Made by a program: the position numbers and the translations under genes. This document shows, piece by piece, positions 55,528 to 64,000 of a stretch of 64,000 bases of DNA (positions within the stretch are counted from its first letter, which is position 1; each line of letters starts with the position of its first letter). The notes below the pieces were generated by a model, which saw only the letters and a program-made list of their open reading frames with translations, was not told where the DNA came from and searched no databases. This stretch comes from Klebsiella sp. BIGb0407 (lineage in GTDB: Bacteria; Pseudomonadota; Gammaproteobacteria; Enterobacterales; Enterobacteriaceae), in the NCBI RefSeq assembly GCF_024807845.1, contig NZ_JANUEQ010000001.1:1172900-1236899 (forward strand), in the 5' to 3' direction.

Positions 55528-55866
55528 TGAAAACTCAGAAGGTAAAAAATATGCAGTGTCGCGAAACGCGCTGCATAGATTATAATGGAAGCCGTTAAAA
55601 TACATTTTGTGGTTCAGCCAGCAAATGATAACTCATTTCTGTTAAGGTTTTATTAAGCTAATAAGAATATTTTGCTGTTATCATCCTGTCAGGGTAAAAA
55701 ACCAGGATAATGCTGCTTTATCTTAGCGGGCGACACTTCTATATTCAGTCGTTTTAGCCTGAGTTACCGCCGGACACCTTTGCTGGCCCTTACTAACTGC
55801 CAATGTTTATGCGGCTATGGCGCACGTGATGCCATTTGGCCTGCTTGTTTAGGAACAGAATATATT
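55528..55866. other. mdfA/ybjG divergent region with a leader hairpin
   Basis: No gene is seen. TATGCAG (55550-55556) and CTGCATA (55571-55577) flank a CGCG-AAA-CGCG inner stem, forming a hairpin 23 bases upstream of the mdfA start codon on its transcript. Promoters for both genes are expected here. Confidence 0.45.
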
Positions 55867-56475
55867 ATGATGGAAACTCTCGATCAGTCGCTGTTTTTAT
55901 GGATCAATGCGACGCCTGATTCGCCCACATGGCTGTTGAAGCTGGCGACATTCACCGCCAAAGACTTGATTCTGATTGTACCAATTCTGAGCGCAATTTT
56001 CTGGCTATGGGGCTCAGCAGGCCAGATGAAAGCCCGCCGTCAGCTGGTTATCAAAATCTCGATAGCGATAGCCACAGGCCTGCTGTTGTCATGGTTGATT
56101 GGTAAAATTTATCCTCATGACCGTCCTTTTGTCAGCGGCATTGGCTACAACTTCCTCTCCCATAAAGATAACTACTCGTTCCCAAGTAATCATGGCACGA
56201 TAGTCTTTACCTTTGCCCTCGGCTTTTTATTCTGGCACCGCTTACGTTCCGGTATTGCACTGATGGCTGTCGGCGTGGCTATCGCCTGGTCACGCGTCTA
56301 TCTCGGTGTCCACTGGCCGCTGGATATGGTAGGTGGATTCCTGGTCGCCCTGCTTTCTTGTGCCCTGACCCAGCTGATTTGGGCTGGATGTGGTTCCTTT
56401 ATCTATCACCGTCTGCACCAGCTACACCGAATCATCTTTGCCCCTTTTATTCGCAAAGACTGGATACGCGGCTAA
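55867..56475 (+). CDS. ybjG: Undecaprenyl-diphosphatase YbjG (PAP2 family)
   Basis: The frame opens at 55780 but the ATG pair at 55867/55870 (MMETLDQSLFLWINATPDS) aligns with E. coli YbjG. The roughly 202-residue membrane enzyme recycles undecaprenyl diphosphate for cell-wall synthesis and confers bacitracin tolerance. The three PAP2 motifs are present: KIYPHDRP, FPSNHGT (E. coli has PSDH) and SRVYLGVHWPLD. It lies between mdfA and deoR as in E. coli. Confidence 0.93.
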   Translation: MMETLDQSLFLWINATPDSPTWLLKLATFTAKDLILIVPILSAIFWLWGSAGQMKARRQLVIKISIAIATGLLLSWLIGKIYPHDRPFVSGIGYNFLSHKDNYSFPSNHGTIVFTFALGFLFWHRLRSGIALMAVGVAIAWSRVYLGVHWPLDMVGGFLVALLSCALTQLIWAGCGSFIYHRLHQLHRIIFAPFIRKDWIRG

Positions 56476-56592
56476 CTGTCATTAAAAGTCATTGCGGCCA
56501 GAATATGCTATCTTCCAGTCTGAATTTGATTTAATCGATTCAGGCTGGAGTCCGATGTCTGTAAAATCACAACGACTCGGCTGTTCATTTTG

Positions 56593-56613
56593 ACCCGGTT
56601 TTCCGGGTTTTTT
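56593..56613 (+). terminator. Terminator after ybjG
   Basis: ACCCGG (56593-56598) and CCGGGT (56603-56608) pair around TTTT, followed by a T6 run. It lies within the deoR leader, 18 bases before its start. Confidence 0.8.
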
Positions 56614-56630
56614 CATGTTTAGAGGGCACT

Positions 56631-57389
56631 ATGGAAACCCGACGCAACGGTCGTATTACTCGTCTGATGCAGGCACTAAAGCAGGCAGATAAAATACATC
56701 TGAAAGATGCCGCCGAATTATTGGGGGTATCAGAGATGACCATTCGTCGCGACTTAAGCGATAATGACGGTCCCCTGGTGTTACTGGGTGGCTATATTGT
56801 CATTGAACCACGGGGTACCAGCCACTACTTGCTCAACGATCAGCAAGCCTTGAAAACCGCTGAAAAACGCCATGCAGCTAAACTGGCAGCTGACTATGTT
56901 CGTCCCCATCAAACACTTTTTTTCGATTGCGGCACCACGATGCCTTACATTATCGAAGAACTTGATGATGCGCTGCCCTTTACCGGCCTGTGCTATTCAC
57001 TGAATACCTTTCTGGCCCTGCAAAAAAAACCGCTCTGTCGGGTAATTTTAAGCGGCGGAGAGTTTCATTCCAGTAATGCTATTTTTAAGCCGATTAATTT
57101 CCAGGAATGTCTTAACAATCTCTGTCCTGACATCGCTTTCCTGTCTGCCGCAGGCGTTCATACCCGCCAGGGAGTGACCTGTTTTAATCTGGATGAGTTG
57201 CCGGTTAAGCAATGGGCTCTGGCCATGGCACAGCAGCGAGTGTTGGTGGTGGATGACAGCAAATTTAATCAGGTTCGCGCCGCTTGCATGGGCCCTCTGA
57301 CGTCATTTGATACTGTCATCACCAATAAAAGACCCGCTGAAGCCTTTGTTGACTATGCTGCAGCGGGAGATCTTAACCTGGTCTGGTAG
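56631..57389 (+). CDS. deoR: Deoxyribose operon repressor DeoR
   Basis: The 252-residue repressor has an N-terminal winged helix (GRITRLMQALKQADKIHLKDAAELLGVSEMTIRRDLS) and a C-terminal sugar-phosphate sensor domain (LFFDCGTTMPYIIEEL, VVDDSKFNQVRAACMG). It matches E. coli DeoR, which represses nucleoside catabolism genes and responds to deoxyribose 5-phosphate. Position between ybjG and dacC is conserved. It ends 5 bases before convergent dacC. Confidence 0.95.
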   Translation: METRRNGRITRLMQALKQADKIHLKDAAELLGVSEMTIRRDLSDNDGPLVLLGGYIVIEPRGTSHYLLNDQQALKTAEKRHAAKLAADYVRPHQTLFFDCGTTMPYIIEELDDALPFTGLCYSLNTFLALQKKPLCRVILSGGEFHSSNAIFKPINFQECLNNLCPDIAFLSAAGVHTRQGVTCFNLDELPVKQWALAMAQQRVLVVDDSKFNQVRAACMGPLTSFDTVITNKRPAEAFVDYAAAGDLNLVW

Positions 57390-57394
57390 GGTTA

Positions 57395-58600
57395 TCAGGA
57401 AAACCAGCTACCGAACCAGCCATGGAGCTTCATCAATATGAAGTCCCAGATCCGACCAAAGAAACCGGCCTCTTCAACGGATTCCATCACCAGCAACGGA
57501 CGCTGCTCAACCACATTACCGTTCAGTTGGAAATCAATCGTTCCGACCACTTGTCCGGCTTTCAGAGGAGCTGTCAGTTGCGGTTCACTCAGTGTGTAGC
57601 TAGCCCTGAGGTTTTTCAGCTGACCACGCGGAATAGCGACTGAACCACCTTCCCCGGCACCGAGATTAACTTCACTCTTATCGCCAAACCATACGCGTTG
57701 AGTCACAAAGGTCGCATTAGGTTTGATGGGTGTTACCGTTTCAAAGAAGCGGAATCCCCAGGTCAGCAGTTTTTCACTTTCATTAAACCTGACACGGTCA
57801 GTTTTCGCCCCTAATACCACCGAGATCAGACGCATATCACCTTGAGTGGCTGAAGCCACCAGATTATAACCCGCACCAGCAGTGGTGCCGGTTTTCATGC
57901 CGTCGACATTCAGGTTAGTGCTCCACAACAGGCGGTTGCGGTTTGGCTGTTTAATATTATTGAAGGTGAACTCTTTTTCTTTATGTATAGCGTATTCTTC
58001 CGGCACATCGTGGATCATGGCTCGAGCCAGAGAAGCCATATCACGTGCGGTACTGAACTGCCCAGGTGAGTCAAGACCATGCACCGTTTTAAAGGTGGTA
58101 TTAGTCAGTTTCAACTGCTGGGCGTAATTGTTCATCAGGCTGATAAACGAATCCTGACTGCCTGCCACATAGTCAGCGATAGCAATACTGGCATCGTTTC
58201 CGGACTGAATGATCACCCCTTTATTGAGGTTTTCTACCGAAACCTGATCGCCCGGTTTCAGAAACATTAAAGAGGAACCACGAAGTTCAGGATTACCCGT
58301 CGCCCAGGCATCTTTGCCTACAGTGACGATATCATTGAGATGTATCTTGCCGTTTTTCAGCGCCTGACCAACAACATAGCTGGTCATTATTTTTGTCAGA
58401 CTGGCCGGATCAAGTTTTTCGTCAGCACCACCTTCTGCTAGCACCTGACCACTTGAGTAATCCAGTAAGATCCATGCCTTTGCTTCAATTTGCGGGGCAT
58501 CGGCTACCTGAATAGCACTCAATGCCGGAGCTGTGACCAACAGTAAGGTCGTTCCCGCGACAACAGCGCGTATCATTGCGGGCATTTGCAAGCTCTTCAT
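57395..58600 (-). CDS. dacC: D-alanyl-D-alanine carboxypeptidase DacC (PBP6)
   Basis: The 401-residue class C penicillin-binding protein has a signal peptide (ending [12 protein letters not shown]), the S-x-x-K active site in [19 protein letters not shown] (SxN) and [10 protein letters not shown] (KTG). A C-terminal PBP5_C domain and an amphipathic membrane-anchoring helix ([20 protein letters not shown]) follow. It trims pentapeptides in peptidoglycan at the periplasmic face of the inner membrane. Gene order deoR-dacC-gstB is conserved. Confidence 0.95.
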   Translation of the reverse strand: MKSLQMPAMIRAVVAGTTLLLVTAPALSAIQVADAPQIEAKAWILLDYSSGQVLAEGGADEKLDPASLTKIMTSYVVGQALKNGKIHLNDIVTVGKDAWATGNPELRGSSLMFLKPGDQVSVENLNKGVIIQSGNDASIAIADYVAGSQDSFISLMNNYAQQLKLTNTTFKTVHGLDSPGQFSTARDMASLARAMIHDVPEEYAIHKEKEFTFNNIKQPNRNRLLWSTNLNVDGMKTGTTAGAGYNLVASATQGDMRLISVVLGAKTDRVRFNESEKLLTWGFRFFETVTPIKPNATFVTQRVWFGDKSEVNLGAGEGGSVAIPRGQLKNLRASYTLSEPQLTAPLKAGQVVGTIDFQLNGNVVEQRPLLVMESVEEAGFFGRIWDFILMKLHGWFGSWFS

Positions 58601-58879
58601 AAAACCACCTGAATATCCATTTTAAATAATGACGGCACGCGCCGCCGCGAAACCTATTCCAGGATGTGAGTAATAACCCAGGTACTCGCTAAAATAAACG
58701 GTAGCCTTGGTAAAGTTTATTAAGTTTATGCTATCTCGCGTTCACATGCCCCTGTTGTTGTTTATTTTTTCGCGCTTTATCACCCTGATACGGCATATTG
58801 ATTGACTGTTACTTTCAGCAGGCTGACATCGGGCAGGAGTTAAGCCATACTCAGACTTCACTCATCCAAAGGAAAGATC

Positions 58880-59506
58880 ATGATTACTGTTTGGGGAAGA
58901 GATAATTCTACGAATGTAAAAAAAGTACTCTGGTGCCTGGAAGAATTGAATTTACCCTGCCGTTCCATTCCCGCTGGCGGCCAGTTCGGTCTGACTCATG
59001 ACGCTGAGTATCTGGCGATGAACCCTAATGGCCTGGTTCCTTGCCTGCATGATGATGCTCACGGACTCACGCTGTGGGAATCCAATACCATTGTTCGTTA
59101 CCTGGCAGCCGAATACGGTGCGGGTTCACTGTGGCTGAATAGCCCGGCGGCCCGGGCTAAGGGTGAAAAATGGATGGACTGGACTGCGACTACTCTCGCA
59201 GGCCCCCATCGCGATGTTTTTATCAGTCTGGTACGTTTTTCGCCTGAGCAGCAAGACCCGAAACTGATTGAAAAGGGTATTGCTGCATGTAATCAACAAT
59301 TTGCCATTGTTGATGCGGAACTGGCGCGGACAACCTGGCTGGGTGGTGACACTTTCGGACCTGGCGATATTGCTCTCGGCCCTGCCATCTATAACTTATT
59401 TAGTCTGAATATTGAATGGGATAGCGTTCCCCATTTACAGCGCTGGTATCAGCAACTGACGCAGCGTCCGGCATTCCAGAAAAAAATCATGATTGGCATT
59501 AGTTAA
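58880..59506 (+). CDS. gstB: Glutathione S-transferase GstB (YliJ)
   Basis: The 208-residue cytosolic enzyme has a thioredoxin-like N-terminal domain (MITVWGRDNSTNVKKVLWCLEEL, AMNPNGLVPCL, WESNTIVRYLA) and an all-helical C-terminal domain. It matches E. coli GstB, which has bromoacetate-dehalogenating activity. AGGAAAG precedes the ATG. It is divergent from dacC, and a terminator follows. Confidence 0.92.
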   Translation: MITVWGRDNSTNVKKVLWCLEELNLPCRSIPAGGQFGLTHDAEYLAMNPNGLVPCLHDDAHGLTLWESNTIVRYLAAEYGAGSLWLNSPAARAKGEKWMDWTATTLAGPHRDVFISLVRFSPEQQDPKLIEKGIAACNQQFAIVDAELARTTWLGGDTFGPGDIALGPAIYNLFSLNIEWDSVPHLQRWYQQLTQRPAFQKKIMIGIS

Positions 59507-59518
59507 TCTTTATTAAAG

Positions 59519-59560
59519 GCTGATTCAGAGACCTTTTGAGCGATTGAATCAGCTTTTTTT
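59519..59560 (+). terminator. Terminator after gstB
   Basis: GCTGATTCA (59519-59527) pairs exactly with TGAATCAGC (59545-59553), followed by T7. Confidence 0.9.
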
Positions 59561-59698
59561 CGCCCCCTCCATGTTTAAAAATCATTTATTTTTATACGGT
59601 TAAATCCATCATACAGTCTCACTCTCTTCAAGAGGTACTGGCATATTTTCTACGGATATAGCTGTCAGGTAGAGGGGTATGTATAATCCCCCCCCATT

Positions 59699-61030
59699 GT
59701 GAGCAATGTACAGAATAATAAAATGGCAAAGATTGGATTTTTATCGTTAGGCTGTCCAAAAAACCTGGTGGATTCTGAGCGGATCCTGACGGAACTTCGG
59801 ACTGAAGGCTATGAAGTTGTCCCGAGTTATGATGATGCCGATATGGTTATCGTCAACACCTGCGGCTTTATTGACAGTGCAGTACAAGAATCTCTGGAAG
59901 CTATCGGAGAAGCATTAAAAGAGAACGGTAAAGTGATTGTTACCGGTTGTCTGGGTGCGAAAGAAGATCAGATTCGTGAGGTTCATCCTAAGGTGCTGGA
60001 AATTACCGGCCCTCACAGTTATGAGCAAGTACTGGAACATGTCCATCACTATGTTCCTAAACCACAGCACAACCCGTTCCTGAGTCTGGTACCTGAACAA
60101 GGTGTGAAACTGACACCCCGTCATTATGCCTACCTGAAAATTTCTGAAGGCTGTGACCACCGTTGTACCTTCTGCATTATCCCATCGATGCGCGGTGATT
60201 TAGACAGCCGCCCAATTGGTGATGTGCTGGCAGAAGCGAAACGCTTAGTTGAAGCGGGTGTTAAAGAGTTGCTGGTTATCTCTCAGGATACGTCAGCTTA
60301 CGGTGTTGATGTTAAACACCGCACCGGGTTCTGGAATGGTGCGCCGGTCAAAACCAGCATGGTCAGTCTGTGCGAGCAGCTGTCTAAACTTGGCGTCTGG
60401 ACACGTTTACACTATGTCTATCCCTACCCGCATGTTGATGATGTGATTCCGTTGATGGCTGAAGGGAAAATTCTGCCGTATCTGGATATCCCTCTCCAGC
60501 ATGCAAGCCCGCGTATTCTTAAGTTAATGAAACGCCCGGGTTCAGTCGATCGCCAGTTGCAGCGAATCAAACAATGGCGTGAAATTTGCCCTGAACTGAC
60601 CCTGCGTTCAACCTTTATTGTTGGCTTCCCGGGTGAAACGGAAGAAGACTTCCAGATGCTGCTCGATTTCCTGAAAGAAGCGCGCCTTGACAGAGTCGGT
60701 TGCTTTAAGTACAGCCCGGTTGAAGGTGCAAAAGCCAATGAGCTGCCAGATCCGGTACCGGAAGACGTTAAAGAAGAGCGCTGGAATCGCTTTATGCAGC
60801 TTCAGCAGCAGATCTCTGCCGAGCGTTTACAAGAGAAAGTCGGTCGTGAAATTCTGGTGATTATCGATGAAGTCGACGAAGAAGGTGCGATTGGCCGTAG
60901 TATGGCTGATGCTCCTGAAATTGACGGCGCAGTCTACTTGAACGGAGCCACTAAAGTGAAACCGGGCGATGTAGTACGCGTTAAAGTCGAAAACGCCGAT
61001 GAATATGACCTGTGGGGTTCACTGGTCTGA
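59699..61030 (+). CDS. rimO: Ribosomal protein S12 methylthiotransferase RimO
   Basis: The 443-residue radical-SAM enzyme adds a methylthio group to an aspartate of ribosomal protein S12. It has the N-terminal UPF0004 domain with three cluster cysteines (LGCPKN, NTCGF, TGCLG), the radical-SAM CDHRCTFC motif, and a C-terminal TRAM domain. The GTG at 59699 ([14 protein letters not shown]) is used as the start; an ATG eight codons later is possible. E. coli RimO aligns along its full length. It converges on gsiD. Confidence 0.96.
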   Translation: MSNVQNNKMAKIGFLSLGCPKNLVDSERILTELRTEGYEVVPSYDDADMVIVNTCGFIDSAVQESLEAIGEALKENGKVIVTGCLGAKEDQIREVHPKVLEITGPHSYEQVLEHVHHYVPKPQHNPFLSLVPEQGVKLTPRHYAYLKISEGCDHRCTFCIIPSMRGDLDSRPIGDVLAEAKRLVEAGVKELLVISQDTSAYGVDVKHRTGFWNGAPVKTSMVSLCEQLSKLGVWTRLHYVYPYPHVDDVIPLMAEGKILPYLDIPLQHASPRILKLMKRPGSVDRQLQRIKQWREICPELTLRSTFIVGFPGETEEDFQMLLDFLKEARLDRVGCFKYSPVEGAKANELPDPVPEDVKEERWNRFMQLQQQISAERLQEKVGREILVIIDEVDEEGAIGRSMADAPEIDGAVYLNGATKVKPGDVVRVKVENADEYDLWGSLV

Positions 61031-61037
61031 TAAATCC

Positions 61038-61067
61038 CGCTCCTTTCCTGCTGGCAGGAAAGGAGCG
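61038..61067. terminator. Bidirectional hairpin between rimO and gsiD
   Basis: CGCTCCTTTCCTGC and GCAGGAAAGGAGCG are perfect complements (14 bp, central TG) lying between two convergent stop codons. Confidence 0.85.
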
Positions 61068-61069
61068 TA

Positions 61070-61981
61070 TTAGCCTTTCAGTTTTGGATCAAGAGCATCG
61101 CGCAGCCCGTCACCCAATAAATTAAAAGCCAGTACCGTCAAAAATATCGCCAGACTTGGAAAAATAGCCACATGCGGTGCTATAACCATATCGGCTCGTG
61201 CTTCATTGAGCATCGCTCCCCATTCTGGTGTCGGGGGCTGCGCGCCGAGTCCTAAGAATGACAGGCTTGCAGCAGAGATAATCGATGTCCCGATACGCAT
61301 GGTAAAATAAACCACTATCGATGAGACCGTACCAGGTAACAGATGACGGAAGATAATAGTTGCGTCTGAAGCCCCGATACTGCGCGCGGACTCAATATAA
61401 GTTTGCTGTTTCAGTACCAGGGTATTACCCCGAACCAGACGGGCAAAGGCAGGTATACTAAAGATGGCAACAGCGATGATAACATTAGTCATACCGCTGC
61501 CCATCACTGCCACTACTGCAATCGCTAGCAGAATGCCCGGAAAGGCAAATAATACATCACAGACACGCATGATAACGCGGTCCCACAGCCCTTCATAATA
61601 CCCCGCCAGTAAGCCAAAAAAAGTCCCAATCATGGCACCAATCAGCACCGAAAAAACGCCCGCGGCTAATGATATACGCGCCCCAACCAGTACACGGCTA
61701 AAAATATCTCGCCCTAGCGAGTCGACACCAAACCAGTGGCTTAGCGACGGGCCAGCGTTGAGCTGATCGTAATCGAAATAGTTCTCCGCATTGTAAGGCA
61801 CAATCCATGGAGCAATCAGGGCGATAATAATCAGGAAGATAATAAATGCCCCTGAACTCATCGCCACCGGCTGGCGGGAGATACGCCGTAAGAAGGTCTG
61901 CCAGGGAGTATTCATCCTCCCGGGTTTCACGATGGGCATCGCGTTAAGAATAGCCTGGCGCCGCCAGTTAAACAGTTTCAT
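61070..61981 (-). CDS. gsiD: Glutathione ABC transporter permease GsiD
   Basis: The 303-residue inner-membrane permease belongs to the dipeptide/glutathione ABC family with six helices. It starts [20 protein letters not shown] as in E. coli and shows [20 protein letters not shown], the EAA loop that contacts the ATPase, and [15 protein letters not shown]. It pairs with GsiC to form the channel. Its first codons overlap gsiC by 4 bases. It is the last gene of the gsi operon. Confidence 0.95.
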   Translation of the reverse strand: MKLFNWRRQAILNAMPIVKPGRMNTPWQTFLRRISRQPVAMSSGAFIIFLIIIALIAPWIVPYNAENYFDYDQLNAGPSLSHWFGVDSLGRDIFSRVLVGARISLAAGVFSVLIGAMIGTFFGLLAGYYEGLWDRVIMRVCDVLFAFPGILLAIAVVAVMGSGMTNVIIAVAIFSIPAFARLVRGNTLVLKQQTYIESARSIGASDATIIFRHLLPGTVSSIVVYFTMRIGTSIISAASLSFLGLGAQPPTPEWGAMLNEARADMVIAPHVAIFPSLAIFLTVLAFNLLGDGLRDALDPKLKG

Positions 61982-62904
61982 CCTGAACGATACCTGATGG
62001 TCGGGTTAATGGCGGCATAGAGCAGATCCACCACTAAGTTAATCACAATAAACTCCAACGAAAATAGCAGGACTTCGGCCTGAATCACCGGATAGTCACG
62101 CATTTCAACTGAGTCCACCAGTAACCGGCCAAGCCCTGGCCAGTTAAATACCTTTTCAATAACTATCGACCCGCCCAGCAAAAAGCCAAACTGCAACCCC
62201 ATCATAGTCAGTACCGGGATCATGGCATTACGCAGGCCATGCCGAATAATGACCATGGTTTCGCTCAGACCTTTAGCACGAGCGGTACGAATATAATCTT
62301 CCTGCAAAACCTCAACAAATGAGGCGCGGGTAAAACGGGCCATCACTGCGGCGACGGCTGCACCCAGTGCCAGGGAAGGCAAAATATAGTGCTGCCAGCT
62401 GTCTGCTCCGACTGTCGGCAGCCAGCCTAGCTCAACAGAAAACACCTGCATCAGCAGCATGCCTAAAGCAAAAGCCGGAAAAGAGATACCCGATACAGCA
62501 ATAATCATACTCAGCTGGTCCGGCCAGCGATTACGCCAGACCGCAGCAACAATACCAATCATCAGCCCAAACAGGGTCGCCCACGCCATGCTGGCAAGCG
62601 TCAGCAGTAATGTCGGCATAAAACGACTGGCTATCTCTTCCGTGACCGGACGCTTTGAGACCAATGAAGTACCAAAATCTCCCTGAAGAATATTACCCAT
62701 ATAGTGAAAAAATTGTGACCATAACGGTTTGTTCAGGCCTAACTCTTCACGAACCAGTTCAATAACTGCGGAATCCGCTTCAGGTCCGGCGATAATACGT
62801 GCCGGGTCACCCGGTAACATATGAACGAATAAAAACACAATCACGGCTACAATCAGCAGTGTCGGAATCAAGCCAAATAGACGTTTGAGGAAATAGTTAA
62901 ACAA
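61978..62904 (-). CDS. gsiC: Glutathione ABC transporter permease GsiC
   Basis: The open frame begins at 62985, but the family N-terminus ([19 protein letters not shown]) starts at a TTG at 62904 preceded by GAGG, giving 308 residues (E. coli 306). Motifs: [35 protein letters not shown] (EAA loop) and [16 protein letters not shown]. It forms the heterodimeric permease with GsiD. A hairpin with a T run lies between gsiB and this gene. Confidence 0.93.
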   Translation of the reverse strand: MFNYFLKRLFGLIPTLLIVAVIVFLFVHMLPGDPARIIAGPEADSAVIELVREELGLNKPLWSQFFHYMGNILQGDFGTSLVSKRPVTEEIASRFMPTLLLTLASMAWATLFGLMIGIVAAVWRNRWPDQLSMIIAVSGISFPAFALGMLLMQVFSVELGWLPTVGADSWQHYILPSLALGAAVAAVMARFTRASFVEVLQEDYIRTARAKGLSETMVIIRHGLRNAMIPVLTMMGLQFGFLLGGSIVIEKVFNWPGLGRLLVDSVEMRDYPVIQAEVLLFSLEFIVINLVVDLLYAAINPTIRYRSG

Positions 62905-62950
62905 TATCGCCTCTGTAATACAGGGGGCAAAGCAACCTACTTTGCCACAG

Positions 62951-62985
62951 AAAAAAAATAATGGATGACGCTCCGCATCATCCAT
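62951..62985 (-). terminator. Intra-operon hairpin between gsiB and gsiC
   Basis: On the minus strand ATGGATGA (62985-62978) pairs with TCATCCAT (62968-62961), followed by TATTTTTTTT. It would trim most transcripts after gsiB, giving excess binding protein over permease. Confidence 0.65.
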
Positions 62986-63009
62986 CCTGTTACCGCATAA
63001 CGGTAAAAA

Positions 63010-64000
63010 TTACTTCAAATCAGCTTCATCAAAACTAAAACCGGTATCAGGCATCATATAAAATCCGGTTAAATTTTTGCTATGTGCTGAGACGAGCTTC
63101 TCAACCACCAAAGGTACCCAGGGAGCCTCTTTCCAGATAATGTCCTGAGCGTCTTTATAGAGTCTGGCTTTCTCTTCAGGCTGGGTTGTTTTTAACGCCG
63201 CCGCCAAATCGCTGTCAACCTGTGGGTTACTATAAAATGCAGTATTAAACAGCGTTGGTGGCCAGTTGGTCGCAGCAAATAACGGTGATAACGCCCAGTC
63301 AGCTTCTCCGGTTGATGCCGTCCAGCCGGTATAGAACATTCTGACGCCACTCTCTTTCTGCCCTTTACCTTCAACTTCAGCTGCACGTTGCCCGGCATCC
63401 ATTGCGGTCAGTTTTACCTTAATACCGACCTGAGCCAGCTGCTGCTGAGTGAACTGTAACACTTTTTGCGCGGTACTGTGATTATGAGAAGACCAAAGTG
63501 TTGTTTCAAATCCATTCGGGTAGCCAGCTTCTGCTAATAATTGCTTCGCCTTGGCAGGGTCATAAGGCCAAGGCTTAAACTGAACGGAGTAGGCAATCGC
63601 TGGAGGTACAACCCCCTCGGCCGGTGTAGCATAACCTGCGAAGGCAACTTTTACCAAAGCATCACGGTTAATCGCATAGTTAATGGCTTCACGAACTTTC
63701 GGATTATCAAAAGGTTTTTGCGTCACATTCATACTGATGTAACGCTGCATAATTGACGGCGATGCCACAAGGTCAATTTTGCTATTTTTCGCTAAGATGC
63801 CGGCTTGTTCATAAGGGATCGGGAAGGCAAATTGCGCTTCACCTGTCTGGAGCATCGCTGCACGGGTATTGTTATCAACAACAGGTCGCCAGGTGATGCT
63901 ATCCAGTTTTGGTAAACCCGGCTGCCAGTAATCGGCAAACTTTTTCACTTTAACAAAGTCAGTCTGATTCCAGGTCTCCAGCTGATACTGCCCTGTTCCT
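63010..64000 (-). CDS. gsiB: Glutathione-binding protein GsiB, N-terminus beyond the right edge
   Basis: The frame is open to the window edge, so only the C-terminal 329 residues of the periplasmic binding protein (about 512 in E. coli) are seen. The visible part begins [20 protein letters not shown] and includes [30 protein letters not shown] and [20 protein letters not shown], typical of SBP_bac_5. The C-terminus [21 protein letters not shown] fits the family. It delivers glutathione to GsiC/GsiD. Confidence 0.93.
   Translation of the reverse strand, partial: GTGQYQLETWNQTDFVKVKKFADYWQPGLPKLDSITWRPVVDNNTRAAMLQTGEAQFAFPIPYEQAGILAKNSKIDLVASPSIMQRYISMNVTQKPFDNPKVREAINYAINRDALVKVAFAGYATPAEGVVPPAIAYSVQFKPWPYDPAKAKQLLAEAGYPNGFETTLWSSHNHSTAQKVLQFTQQQLAQVGIKVKLTAMDAGQRAAEVEGKGQKESGVRMFYTGWTASTGEADWALSPLFAATNWPPTLFNTAFYSNPQVDSDLAAALKTTQPEEKARLYKDAQDIIWKEAPWVPLVVEKLVSAHSKNLTGFYMMPDTGFSFDEADLK

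Overview
This is a chromosomal window from a gamma-proteobacterium of the order Enterobacterales. The right part keeps the Escherichia-like order gsiB-gsiC-gsiD / rimO / gstB / dacC / deoR / ybjG / mdfA with near-identical protein motifs. metG, mrp (apbC) and yehS, which lie elsewhere in E. coli, sit next to that block, so gene order differs from E. coli. I cannot name the genus. There is no tRNA, rRNA, CRISPR array or recognisable insertion sequence.

Layout. (1) 1-4470 is the end of a mobile island: small exported or zinc-ribbon proteins, a two-gene unit (an 88-residue repeat protein plus a DUF4062 protein) and a tyrosine recombinase at the island edge. A well-conserved TPP riboswitch aptamer (4529-4603, minus strand) reads straight into the recombinase instead of a thiamine gene. 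(2) 4717-12141 holds a PAS-GAF-GGDEF diguanylate cyclase, two MFS exporters, a CirA-like TonB-dependent receptor and a TetR regulator. Fur-box-like sites precede the second exporter and the receptor, suggesting an iron/siderophore module. (3) 12351-14141 holds a convergent HTH/Gp49-type toxin-antitoxin pair whose toxin frame is broken at an A7 run, then a paired Fluc (CrcB) fluoride channel. (4) 14172-35615 holds three sugar modules: a beta-glucoside PTS operon with GH1 hydrolase and LamB-type porin under a LacI repressor; an EIIBC/ManD-type dehydratase/OmpG-porin/GntR group; and a mannoside operon (split fructose-type EIIA-EIIB-EIIC, GH38 mannosidase, PRD regulator, RafY-type porin, ROK mannokinase, manA). 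(5) 35992-43644 is a divergent acid-sugar cluster: MFS, 2-hydroxyacid dehydrogenase, DapA-like lyase and iron alcohol dehydrogenase one way; four-carbon acid sugar kinase, PdxA2-type dehydrogenase and DeoR regulator the other. (6) 43713-48127 holds yehS, an acetyltransferase, mrp and metG. (7) 48389-54141 is a scarred accessory patch: an orphan HEAT-like protein, a VOC protein, a decayed mdfA tail, putP interrupted by an amber codon, and an AT-rich protein resembling a degenerate trypsin-like protease next to a decayed partial copy of itself. (8) 54295-64000 is the conserved mdfA-to-gsiB block, running off the right edge inside gsiB.

The sugar modules are self-contained: outer-membrane porin, PTS permease, phospho-sugar hydrolase and local regulator. 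In the mannoside operon a PTS would deliver a phosphorylated mannoside, GH38 would split it to mannose 6-phosphate plus a second moiety, and the mannokinase and ManA would send free mannose and mannose 6-phosphate to fructose 6-phosphate. Most likely to repay attention are the riboswitch-recombinase junction, the DUF4062 operon, the A7 frameshift in the toxin, the degenerate protease pair and the mannoside operon with its internal terminator.
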